Below, piece by piece: positions 6,956 to 13,523 of a stretch of DNA of 55,651 nucleotides. Each line of letters begins with the position of its first letter. Positions within the stretch are counted from its first letter, which is position 1. The notes under the pieces are model-generated. The model ran no database searches, had not been told where the DNA came from, and was given only the letters and a program-made list of their open reading frames with translations. The stretch covers positions 1-55,651 of IMG/VR virus record IMGVR_UViG_3300027749_000134. The stretch is one strand, 5' to 3'. Both the position numbers and the translations under genes were made by a program. This DNA comes from a virus.

Positions 6956-6998
6956 AAGTTTCCCTATGAAACTTTGTATGCTTTTATTTATCAGTTTT
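6956..6998 (-). promoter_or_regulatory. Duplicated late promoter plus 5'-UTR hairpin cassette, copy 2
   Basis: Identical over 43 bp to 6439-6481: GATAAATA at 6992-6985 and the 7-bp hairpin just downstream. It drives the 131-aa gene (ATG at 6927). Confidence 0.75.
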
Positions 6999-7023
6999 GA
7001 AAAAAACTTATATAACCAGACGC

Positions 7024-7323
7024 TTAATCGTCGTTTTTAACATCACCGTCGATGACTTTTAGATGTTTGGCAACTTCTTTGTTATCTCTAAGTCTACGTA
7101 TACTGCGTGTAAACTTGCTAGGATCGCTGCCTTTGATGCTGTTAATTAGTCTACGTTCTAACTCATAGGCATCTTCGGTAGAGAAATTTTCTCTGATTAG
7201 AGTTAATAGGTTAATAGCGCTATCAATTACATGAGTAGCCCTGGCTTCTATGATGGCCTCACTGTTCTTCTTTTCCGTTATGGAATTGAGTTCTTCTAAT
7301 AGGCTACGTGTTGTTCGTTTCAA
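7024..7323 (-). CDS. Conserved small T4-like phage protein, TTG start (99 aa)
   Basis: An all-helical, charged protein: SLLEELNSITEKK, then SAINLLTLIRENFSTEDAYELERRLINSIKGSDPSKF, then a basic segment (RSIRRLRDNKEV). The ELERRLINSIKG.DP.KF block resembles a small conserved protein of T4-like marine phages with no known function. The start is TTG at 7323, chosen because AAGGA lies 8 nt upstream, the only in-frame start with a ribosome site; an overlapping ATG is out of frame and closes at once. An ACTAAATA box is at 7345-7352. Confidence 0.75.
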   Translation of the reverse strand: MKRTTRSLLEELNSITEKKNSEAIIEARATHVIDSAINLLTLIRENFSTEDAYELERRLINSIKGSDPSKFTRSIRRLRDNKEVAKHLKVIDGDVKNDD

Positions 7324-7344
7324 GATGTCATCCTTGTTATATGA

Positions 7345-7352
7345 TATTTAGT
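7345..7352 (-). promoter_or_regulatory. Late-type promoter box ACTAAATA
   Basis: Minus-strand ACTAAATA, 21 nt before the TTG start of the 99-aa gene. It is the first minus-strand signal left of the plus-strand island. Confidence 0.45.
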
Positions 7353-7386
7353 AGATTGTAGCACATATGTTTGGAAAAATAAAGTC

Positions 7387-7431
7387 TTGCGAAATTGTGC
7401 AGTTGCAGCATAAAATAGATAAGTATATTAG
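7387..7431 (+). promoter_or_regulatory. Possible sigma-70-like promoter of the plus-strand island
   Basis: Two overlapping candidates: TTGCGA (7387-7392), 18 nt, TAAAAT (7411-7416); and TTGCAG (7403-7408), 17 nt, TATTAG (7426-7431). The rest of the 7324-7476 gap shows no other feature. Neither candidate is a consensus match. Confidence 0.4.
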
Positions 7432-7476
7432 TAGAACTACTGAGTCTCTACAATATTTTAACAACAAGGAGAAAAT

Positions 7477-7653
7477 ATGTTAAACCGATTAGCTGAATAC
7501 TTCCACAAGATGTTTCAGAATTTTGATAAGCCACAAACTTATGGAACAGCATTAGAAGCATACATTATGCGTAATTCACCACAGAGCGTAGGTGATGTTG
7601 ATAGATTAACTCGTCAGTTTGATCTAAGTCAAGTAAATCATAGAGGATGGTAA
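7477..7653 (+). CDS. Small protein, possibly DUF3563-like (58 aa)
   Basis: Reads from ATG at 7477 after a strong AAGGAGAAA ribosome site: MLNRLAEYFHKMFQNF, then LEAYIMRNSPQSVGDVDRLTRQFD, ending NHRGW. An N-terminal amphipathic helix followed by a short acidic domain with a conserved-looking Asn-Pro-Gln resembles small bacterial and phage DUF3563-type proteins; the match is from memory and tentative. It is the first gene of the only plus-strand operon in the window, with a 2-nt gap to the next start. Function unknown. Confidence 0.65.
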   Translation: MLNRLAEYFHKMFQNFDKPQTYGTALEAYIMRNSPQSVGDVDRLTRQFDLSQVNHRGW

Positions 7654-7655
7654 TC

Positions 7656-7793
7656 ATGAGAGTACTAAAAGCAATCTACAATTTTTTAGGTGAAGTAGGC
7701 CGTGTACGTGCTGCTACACATCTAGCACACAAGGGCGATCATGCAGGTGCTCAACGAATCATGTCAATGAAAGAATTTAAGGGGTGGATATGA
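7656..7793 (+). CDS. Very small basic protein (45 aa)
   Basis: Starts 2 nt after the preceding stop and overlaps the next start by 4 nt (ATGA), so it reads as the middle of a coupled operon. Sequence features: a hydrophobic helix (VLKAIYNFLGEVG), then RVRAATHLAHKGDHAGAQRIM, a helix-turn-helix-like pair of helices, ending FKGWI. The RAATHLA..G....A..IM pattern looks like small uncharacterised proteobacterial and phage proteins. No function is assignable. Confidence 0.6.
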   Translation: MRVLKAIYNFLGEVGRVRAATHLAHKGDHAGAQRIMSMKEFKGWI

Positions 7794-7948
7794 ACATCGA
7801 AGAAATTTTTACCCTACACTTTTTGTTTATGATATCACTTATGGTCATACACTTTGTCAAAGAAACATTGACCAACTGGTGGCCTGTTTCTAATGAAGAG
7901 TGGGAGAGATTAAATTATCCTGAACGTTTTAAGAAAAAATGTTCATAA
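7790..7948 (+). CDS. Single-pass membrane peptide (52 aa)
   Basis: MNIEEIFTLHFLFMISLMVIHFV contains one hydrophobic helix (about residues 6-23), followed by a hydrophilic tail (KETLTNWWPVSNEEWERLNYP) with a basic end (RFKKKCS). The start overlaps the previous stop as ATGA. Membrane insertion is likely; a lysis, superinfection or host-membrane role is possible but unsupported. Confidence 0.6.
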   Translation: MNIEEIFTLHFLFMISLMVIHFVKETLTNWWPVSNEEWERLNYPERFKKKCS

Positions 7949-7951
7949 CAG

Positions 7952-7980
7952 TTGCAATATAAATAACAATGCAGTACAAT
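7952..7980 (+). promoter_or_regulatory. Overlapping late-type and sigma-70-like promoter for the 93-aa gene
   Basis: TATAAATA, the canonical T4 late box, lies at 7958-7965. The same stretch also reads TTGCAA (7952-7957), 17 nt, TACAAT (7975-7980), an acceptable sigma-70 promoter. Either would give a leader of about 25-45 nt before the ATG at 8013. Confidence 0.55.
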
Positions 7981-8012
7981 TACTGCTTACACACATACAC
8001 AAGGAAATAAAA

Positions 8013-8294
8013 ATGTTTAATAAACTATTCGCACCGTATCTAACACTTGAAGCACATATTGATGCTTTCCAACAAACCAAGCGAGGCCTAACAGATAAGA
8101 TCATTACAGATCCTACGCTGAACAAGGCCGCACACGAATACATCGATGCTCAGACTGAATTTGCTAAAATGTTAGCACACAACTTCACTGACATCGCCAA
8201 GTATTCTGTAGACTCTATTACTAATAAATGGTTTCCTAAGAATGAAGAAGTAGCCCAGGCTAAGGCTACACGTAGCAAACGTGCTACTGCCTAA
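8013..8294 (+). CDS. Small helical protein, weakly phasin-like (93 aa)
   Basis: Entirely helical: FAPYLTLEAHIDAFQQTKRGL, then NKAAHEYIDAQTEFAKMLAHNFTDIAKYSVDSI, ending in a Lys/Arg/Ala tail (AKATRSKRATA). The A..YI.AQTEFAKML....TD.AKYS pattern is reminiscent of the second half of phasins (polyhydroxyalkanoate granule surface proteins), but with only 93 residues and no decisive motif this is weak. It could equally be a small coiled-coil protein. The Shine-Dalgarno is AAGGA. It is followed after 25 nt by the 89-aa gene and probably shares its terminator. Confidence 0.6.
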   Translation: MFNKLFAPYLTLEAHIDAFQQTKRGLTDKIITDPTLNKAAHEYIDAQTEFAKMLAHNFTDIAKYSVDSITNKWFPKNEEVAQAKATRSKRATA

Positions 8295-8319
8295 GACATA
8301 CACACACAAGGAGAAAATT

Positions 8320-8589
8320 ATGTCAACAATTAAAGCACCTGAAGTTAAATTCAACAAGAATGGTTATGAAATCCGTACAGACATTTTAGATATGGCCAAA
8401 GGTCTTGTCAGTGAAGAATATCACAGCAAGTTTCGTGGCTGGGAAATGTCAGTTCAGCGTGATGAAAAGACTGGTCAAGTAGTTACTCGAGTAGATATGC
8501 CAGAGTTTCCAGGACTTGATAAAGTTCTTGAGACAGCAGAAAAAATGTATTCATTTGTCAATGCTGGTAGTACTACATCTAAAAAATAA
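8320..8589 (+). CDS. Small conserved-looking phage protein (89 aa)
   Basis: The open frame can be extended to 8281, but the start at 8320 is preferred because AAGGAGAAAA lies 6 nt upstream and the extension would overlap the previous gene. Features: KFNKNGYEIRTDILDMAKGLV, then SKFRGWEMSVQRDEKTGQVVTRVDMPEFPGLDKVLETAEKMYSFVN. A short alpha/beta protein with a conserved-looking central beta-hairpin; I know no family function. Last gene of the plus-strand island. Confidence 0.65.
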   Translation: MSTIKAPEVKFNKNGYEIRTDILDMAKGLVSEEYHSKFRGWEMSVQRDEKTGQVVTRVDMPEFPGLDKVLETAEKMYSFVNAGSTTSKK

Positions 8590-8619
8590 TACTAAAAAAT
8601 ATATAGGACGTAGTCCAGG

Positions 8620-8647
8620 AGCCCCGGCATTAGATCGGGGCTTTTTT
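8620..8647 (+). terminator. Strong rho-independent terminator of the plus-strand island
   Basis: AGCCCCG / CGGGGCT, 7 bp, with a 9-nt loop and a run of six T (8642-8647). It ends just before the stop codon of the convergent metalloprotease gene at 8656. Confidence 0.85.
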
Positions 8648-8655
8648 ACAACTGA

Positions 8656-9060
8656 TTAGATTGGGCGGCTTTTTAAGAACTCAGGATATTGCTTGTTGAA
8701 GTTTCTCATTATAACACCGGCAATTTCATGTGCTTGATTTTCTTCAGGACTACCAGTGGCACCACTTTCATCATTGAGTTCATTTCTGATATCTTGTCTA
8801 TAATGTACAAGTTCGTGTGCTACAGTTCTAAGTATATCCACGGGATGACGATTCAGTATAGCAACGTGTAAAATTTTATCTTCGTTGTTATACATACCAA
8901 AACTTGGTTGACTACCTGATTTTACTTCAGGTTCAAAGTCCATCTTAGGTAGTCTATCAATCTCTAAGATCTCCATGGCCAAGGGAAGAAACTTTTTAAA
9001 CATATCAACGAATGTTGCTCGAGATTCCTTGCCCTCAAATAATAGATCTTGTATCTTCAT
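8656..9060 (-). CDS. Small zinc metalloprotease-like protein with capsid-targeting-like N-terminus (134 aa)
   Basis: The zinc-protease motif HELVH is at residues 82-86 (TVAHELVHYRQD), followed after about 20 residues by Glu/His candidates for the third ligand (PEENQAHEIAG, E106-E112), as in IrrE/M78- or SprT-like minimal metalloproteases. The N-terminus MKIQDLLFE followed by GKES fits the T4 prohead-protease rule (L-x-E before G) and resembles MKIQELLE in the 115-aa protein. It may therefore be packaged in the head and injected, though this is inference. It is the first minus-strand gene right of the plus-strand island and faces the terminator at 8620. A CTAAATA sequence lies only 6 nt before the ATG, so the promoter is unclear. 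Confidence 0.75.
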   Translation of the reverse strand: MKIQDLLFEGKESRATFVDMFKKFLPLAMEILEIDRLPKMDFEPEVKSGSQPSFGMYNNEDKILHVAILNRHPVDILRTVAHELVHYRQDIRNELNDESGATGSPEENQAHEIAGVIMRNFNKQYPEFLKSRPI

Positions 9061-9251
9061 AATATGTATTTAGTGCCGGTGACTTTATCCGGCTCCTACT
9101 ACGCGAGGAAGTTCAATTGCGCGGACGCCCGGGCAAGCAAGCCTGCCCCCGTGACGACAACGGTCCCTAAGGTGAGATCTATACTGGACTATATGGATTA
9201 CGGGGTCTATCCGTGCCATCGTCCTCCGGGTATACCGGATAATCATTAGGG
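9061..9251. other. GC-richer intergenic segment with several inverted repeats
   Basis: About 190 nt visibly richer in G+C than its AT-rich surroundings. Short hairpins include GCCGG/CCGGC around 9075-9096, GGGCA/TGCCC around 9131-9148 and TCCGG/CCGGA around 9227-9241. Overlapping open frames on both strands (plus 9049-9249, minus 9085-9276) lack ribosome sites. No tRNA fold was found. It may be an untranslated structured RNA, a decayed gene or foreign DNA. Confidence 0.4.
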
Positions 9252-10070
9252 TTATTCTGTGGCATTTGCACCGCATTTAGCACGTTTGGCTTTGGTCAAC
9301 GATCCAAAATCTACAGGCCATTCAGCACCCGGTGCTAGTTCAATTGCACCTGCTGGGAAAGCATACTTAACGCCGGCTTCTTGCATAATGTTAGCAATTG
9401 GTTGACGGAACTTAGTTAAGTCGTTGCCTAGGTTAACATATGGCTTTGTATGTGGGAATCTCCAGCCTGCTACTTCTTTAGTGGCATTATTAATTACAAT
9501 CTTATAATATCCGTGCGGTACAATAACACCATTACCGATAAACTCATCACCTTGTCCGTAGAAAGCACCTACATAGATAGTGTATGGTTGATTGCGTTGT
9601 ACTGCCCAACCACGTACACTAGTTTCTAATAGTTTCCAAATTCCTCTGTTTAATGATCCATGCTGTGGATACATATTAGTCATTAAGAAACTTTCGTATT
9701 CTACCTGTTGGCTCCAACTTAGATCACCGTCTGGACTTGCATGTCCTTTGTCGTAGCCTGTACCAGCATAGTCATCTGGGCGAGCACCACCTGGTACACT
9801 TTGATCTGCCACAAATGCATTGGTACGTGGAAAGCATCCTAGAGCATTTTGCGGTAATAATGTGTATGCTACATACACAGGAATCTTTACAGGAGCGTCA
9901 TAGGCAACCAAATATGCTTCACGGCAGATAGGCTGTGCTGTACGCTGTGTAGAAGCAAATCCGTATGGGCTGTGTACAGCACAGGTTTGTACTGGATTTA
10001 GGGCACGTTGGTCCCAGGCTTGGGCTAACCCTGCTACGAATAGCAGAGCAATAGTTAGTAGTTTTTTCAT
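9252..10070 (-). CDS. Secreted DNA/RNA non-specific endonuclease (NucA/Serratia nuclease family)
   Basis: 272 aa. Residues 1-18 form a signal peptide (MKKLLTIALLFVAGLAQA, predicted cut after AQA). The catalytic core follows the beta-beta-alpha-metal family: DKGH (107-110, H110 as general base), N141 in SLNRGIWKLLE as metal ligand and E149 eight residues on. The H-N-E spacing of 31 and 8 equals that of Anabaena NucA as I recall it. N132 in TNMYPQ is a further family residue. Four Cys in the exported part could form disulfides. It hydrolyses DNA and RNA non-specifically, here probably in the periplasm or outside the cell. A canonical TATAAATA box (10094-10101) and AAGGA precede it, so expression is late. 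Confidence 0.9.
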   Translation of the reverse strand: MKKLLTIALLFVAGLAQAWDQRALNPVQTCAVHSPYGFASTQRTAQPICREAYLVAYDAPVKIPVYVAYTLLPQNALGCFPRTNAFVADQSVPGGARPDDYAGTGYDKGHASPDGDLSWSQQVEYESFLMTNMYPQHGSLNRGIWKLLETSVRGWAVQRNQPYTIYVGAFYGQGDEFIGNGVIVPHGYYKIVINNATKEVAGWRFPHTKPYVNLGNDLTKFRQPIANIMQEAGVKYAFPAGAIELAPGAEWPVDFGSLTKAKRAKCGANATE

Positions 10071-10093
10071 AATAGTCCTTGGTTAACTACTAA

Positions 10094-10101
10094 TATTTAT
10101 A
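10094..10101 (-). promoter_or_regulatory. Canonical late promoter TATAAATA for the secreted nuclease
   Basis: An exact T4 late-promoter octamer on the minus strand, 23 nt before the nuclease ATG, with an AAGGA ribosome site between. Confidence 0.7.
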
Positions 10102-13100
10102 TTATCTACGCACGAAATGATAATCGCCATCTGGGCCATTATTGCTAAACAGTCCTAGACAATCATAGCCCAATGAATCCATATAAGCGATTACAGTATC
10201 TTTTAGTGGAGCACCTTTATTGTACTCTACTATCTGTAATTCTAATATAATGTGTTTGGCAGTTTTAATAGTTTCCTGTGCGCCTTTAAGTACATCCATT
10301 TCTGCGCCTTGCACATCCATTTTAATTAGATCAGGTGGTGGATATTTATTAAGGCTAACCACTGCATCGAGTGTAATAGTTTTAAGTTTTCTTACATATT
10401 TGTCACTGTACAGAGTTGCTGCTGCTGGTTGAATATCAGGATTTTCTCTGTAATAGCTATTGCCGCCAGGTGCTTCATTGTTTTGATAGAAGTCTACTTC
10501 TTTGCCGCTTTCATTGCTGAGTACACCAATGAAGTATTTTACACCAGCTTCCTGATATAAGAACTCGTGTACATCTGCTGCTTCAAATGCTACAACTTCT
10601 GCTTCAGGCCATATATTTCTAACTCTATCTGTCCAATGCAATACACATGCACCAATGTCATAGATGACCTTAGGTTGTACGCCACCTTCTTTTAGTTTAT
10701 CAAGGTATTCGATGTGTGCTGGAGGGAATGGATATGGATCACGTAGCTCTCTTAGAAATTGTTTAATATCAACAATAGTACCATTTGTTTCTATCACAGG
10801 TGTATTCTGATCAACGTTGAATGTAAAACTTCCAATATGTCTACATAATATTCCAGGATCTGCCCAAATAGTAAATCCGTTTTCTCCTGCCTTTCTACAG
10901 AAATCTACATCTTCGGATACAGTATCATTGATGCTTATAGCACTATGGTATTTAAATTGAGGATATCCTATTTTTCTAAATACTTCTCCCTTGATCAACG
11001 CACAGCCAAATCCACATCCTGCAACTTGTGTTAAGGGCCTACCTTTTAATTTTCCATAAGGCATATTAATCATACCACCTGTGGGAGTATGTTCGTATAT
11101 TTCTATAATATGTTCTCCAGGTTTACGTTGTATGTATATACCGCTAACAACATCTTTATCATGTGATAACATTCTTGCCAATGTATCAGGTGCAAATGCA
11201 ATATCACTATCTACCGCAAGTAGATAATCAAATCCATGTACCACCCAATCTGCAATTAAATTGCGTACTTGATCTATGTTATATCCATAGAAAAATTGAA
11301 ACATTGTTTCATAACCGTCTGGTATGATAAGATCGTAGATACTTTTAAAAGTATCTGGCTCAATATTTTTAGCTGTGGGTATTGCTATAAGTATCTTTTT
11401 TTTAGGTTGAATCATTTTCTGTACTATCTCATGTGCATTTTTATTTTGTTCTACTGCATTAACCTTATAATCATTTAAAGGACTTGCATCATTATAATTA
11501 TATACAATATCTTGTAAGCATTTTACCTGGTTAGGATCTGCTTGTTCTATTAATGCGTAAAATACGCTACCATCGCCACCGGCTTTGTACCAATTACCAT
11601 TACTATCTTTAAATGAACTATCATTGATATTGTTTAACAATGACTTTTTAAATGTTCTTAAATGTGTATAAGGTAATATCCAGTTAAAATGATGATCTCT
11701 ATAGGATTTATTTTGTTTAACTGCTTCAGGATAAGGTTGACTGATCAGTGGAATGTTATCAACCATGCTCCAGCAACTACCATAGGTAAATTCAGTGGTA
11801 CCGTCATAGATAGAATTGTAATAAGAGAATACTGTATTATCATTAATAAGACTGTCATCTCCGTCTAACAACATAACAATGGTATCATCTGCGACCATTG
11901 ATCTAATGTTTTGTATTTGATTTCTAACTGCGCCTAAGTTTTCTTTATTAGAGATAACAGTGAACTTACTTCTAATATCTTCTGGTAATGTTTTCAATGT
12001 TTCTATAATAACCTGTACAGTATTATCTGTACTAGCATCATCAATTAAGATATGTTCATAGTTATCGTAGTCCTGTACAGCCACACTGGTTATACAACGA
12101 GAAATATACTCAGCACAATTATAAAAAGGACTAACAACTACTATCTTTTGTTCATTGCCTGATTTATAATGTTCTAATTCGATAGTGTTAGTAAACCTGC
12201 GATTCCATATCTTATGTACTTTGTGATTAATCTTTGATACGCGACGGTATCCATCTTTAGATAGATATTTGCCCAGCCGCTGCGCCATTAATTGTTTCCA
12301 CTGTAGAGCAACACTATCCCATCCTGCTACATCTTTAACAATATTACAGTAGTATTGTTTTTGTTGATGTAGATATCTATTATGATAGGCTTGTATAGTC
12401 ATCTTTACAAATTTATTAATTTGTTCTTCACTATTGATATCAGGGAACAAGCCGTTAGGTTCTATAGCATAGTCAATATGATAACAAGCACCTTCTAGAG
12501 CAATTTCTTCCAATGCGCCAAATCTACAAGTAAGTATAGGAGTATTGTAGAGTAAACTTTCCAGTGATGATATACCAAATGTTTCAGGAAACGCAGCAGG
12601 GTAGATCATAAAACTTGCTGATGTAAGTATATCAGCAATTTCTCGTTGAGGAATAACTCCTGTGTATTCTATACCTAATTCTAAGTTACGTGGATCGGCC
12701 GCCATAATGCGCCAATCTTTTTCCTGTTGATCAGGTTCCGATGCTTGACTAAATCTATAATATCCGCCTATGATTTTTAATCTAGCACTGGGTATCATTG
12801 CTTTAACCTTGGGCCAAATATGATTCACTAATGGGATCATACCTTTAGTCACACTGGCGTTATAGACAAACAAGTTATGATCTTTAGCACCAATGTCAAC
12901 TTCTTTTCTATAATTACGAGCACCATTACGTGTAATAAACATCTTACGTTTAAGTACTTCAAAATTACGTCTACGTCCGTGATGGCAGTTAGCCACGTAG
13001 GTTAAGTGAAAATCGCTGAGTGTGAATATATCAGTGATGCGATCTGCTACCACAAGTTCTTCAATGATATTATCACCGAGACAAAATGTATCATGCATCC

Positions 13101-13473
13101 AAAGTATACGCATGGTAGCCTTGGATAGTATTCTATCATACAAGTTCATACTGTGGAATGGATATGCTCTACCATCGCCTAACTTTTCGTAGTCTTTAGG
13201 ATCAGTAAATGGTATTACAGTTCTTGAGCTTATAACAATATCAAAAATATAATCGTTGGCTAATTCATCAAGTGTACGATATTCAACACCTTGATAATTT
13301 CCAGGATGAGCATGATCTGTATTGCAGTTATTAAACACTGTCACATCAAATCCAATTTGGGCCAATTCATAGGCCATGAGTGTTACAGCACTTTCGCTGC
13401 CTCCCAATCCTTGATTGTCTATGGTATTACCATCATAGGGTATGCCAATAATATCTATAATAGCAAGTTTCAT
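10102..13473 (-). CDS. Four-domain fusion: GT4 glycosyltransferase, two GT-A/GT2-type domains and FkbM methyltransferase
   Basis: 1123 aa. Residues 1-405: GT-B fold of family GT4, with the donor-site motif FPETFGISSLES (295-306). Residues 443-680: GT2 domain with VVVSPFYNCAEYI (445-457), IDDAST (477-482) and DXD-type LDGDD (536-540). Residues 690-890: a second GT-A-like domain with IAIPTAKNIEPDTF, AVDSDIAF (753-760) and a conserved GCGFGCALI segment. Residues 935-1123: FkbM-type SAM methyltransferase with VIYDIGACVLHW (937-947) and LIKMDVQGAEMDVLKG (1049-1064). The protein would build and O-methylate a short glycan on either virion fibres or the host envelope. It sits between fibre genes and a nuclease, but unlike them has a consensus sigma-70 promoter and no Shine-Dalgarno sequence. 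Confidence 0.9.
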   Translation of the reverse strand: MKLAIIDIIGIPYDGNTIDNQGLGGSESAVTLMAYELAQIGFDVTVFNNCNTDHAHPGNYQGVEYRTLDELANDYIFDIVISSRTVIPFTDPKDYEKLGDGRAYPFHSMNLYDRILSKATMRILWMHDTFCLGDNIIEELVVADRITDIFTLSDFHLTYVANCHHGRRRNFEVLKRKMFITRNGARNYRKEVDIGAKDHNLFVYNASVTKGMIPLVNHIWPKVKAMIPSARLKIIGGYYRFSQASEPDQQEKDWRIMAADPRNLELGIEYTGVIPQREIADILTSASFMIYPAAFPETFGISSLESLLYNTPILTCRFGALEEIALEGACYHIDYAIEPNGLFPDINSEEQINKFVKMTIQAYHNRYLHQQKQYYCNIVKDVAGWDSVALQWKQLMAQRLGKYLSKDGYRRVSKINHKVHKIWNRRFTNTIELEHYKSGNEQKIVVVSPFYNCAEYISRCITSVAVQDYDNYEHILIDDASTDNTVQVIIETLKTLPEDIRSKFTVISNKENLGAVRNQIQNIRSMVADDTIVMLLDGDDSLINDNTVFSYYNSIYDGTTEFTYGSCWSMVDNIPLISQPYPEAVKQNKSYRDHHFNWILPYTHLRTFKKSLLNNINDSSFKDSNGNWYKAGGDGSVFYALIEQADPNQVKCLQDIVYNYNDASPLNDYKVNAVEQNKNAHEIVQKMIQPKKKILIAIPTAKNIEPDTFKSIYDLIIPDGYETMFQFFYGYNIDQVRNLIADWVVHGFDYLLAVDSDIAFAPDTLARMLSHDKDVVSGIYIQRKPGEHIIEIYEHTPTGGMINMPYGKLKGRPLTQVAGCGFGCALIKGEVFRKIGYPQFKYHSAISINDTVSEDVDFCRKAGENGFTIWADPGILCRHIGSFTFNVDQNTPVIETNGTIVDIKQFLRELRDPYPFPPAHIEYLDKLKEGGVQPKVIYDIGACVLHWTDRVRNIWPEAEVVAFEAADVHEFLYQEAGVKYFIGVLSNESGKEVDFYQNNEAPGGNSYYRENPDIQPAAATLYSDKYVRKLKTITLDAVVSLNKYPPPDLIKMDVQGAEMDVLKGAQETIKTAKHIILELQIVEYNKGAPLKDTVIAYMDSLGYDCLGLFSNNGPDGDYHFVRR

Positions 13474-13484
13474 ATATGCTATTA

Positions 13485-13512
13485 ATTATACACTAAATGA
13501 TAACAATGTCAA
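13485..13512 (-). promoter_or_regulatory. Consensus sigma-70 promoter for the glycosyltransferase fusion
   Basis: On the minus strand: TTGACA (13512-13507), 16-nt spacer, TATAAT (13490-13485), both hexamers matching the bacterial consensus exactly. The -10 ends 11 nt before the ATG, so the leader would be only a few nt. No late-type box is found here. Confidence 0.7.
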
Positions 13513-13523
13513 AGATCTTGATA

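Noticed and set aside
8281-8319. Upstream extension of the 89-aa plus-strand gene
   Set aside because: It overlaps the preceding gene and skips a strong AAGGAGAAAA site in front of the ATG at 8320.
9061-9251. tRNA gene in the GC-rich gap
   Set aside because: A GTTCAATT stretch resembles a T-loop, but no matching T-stem, anticodon arm or acceptor stem can be formed on either strand.
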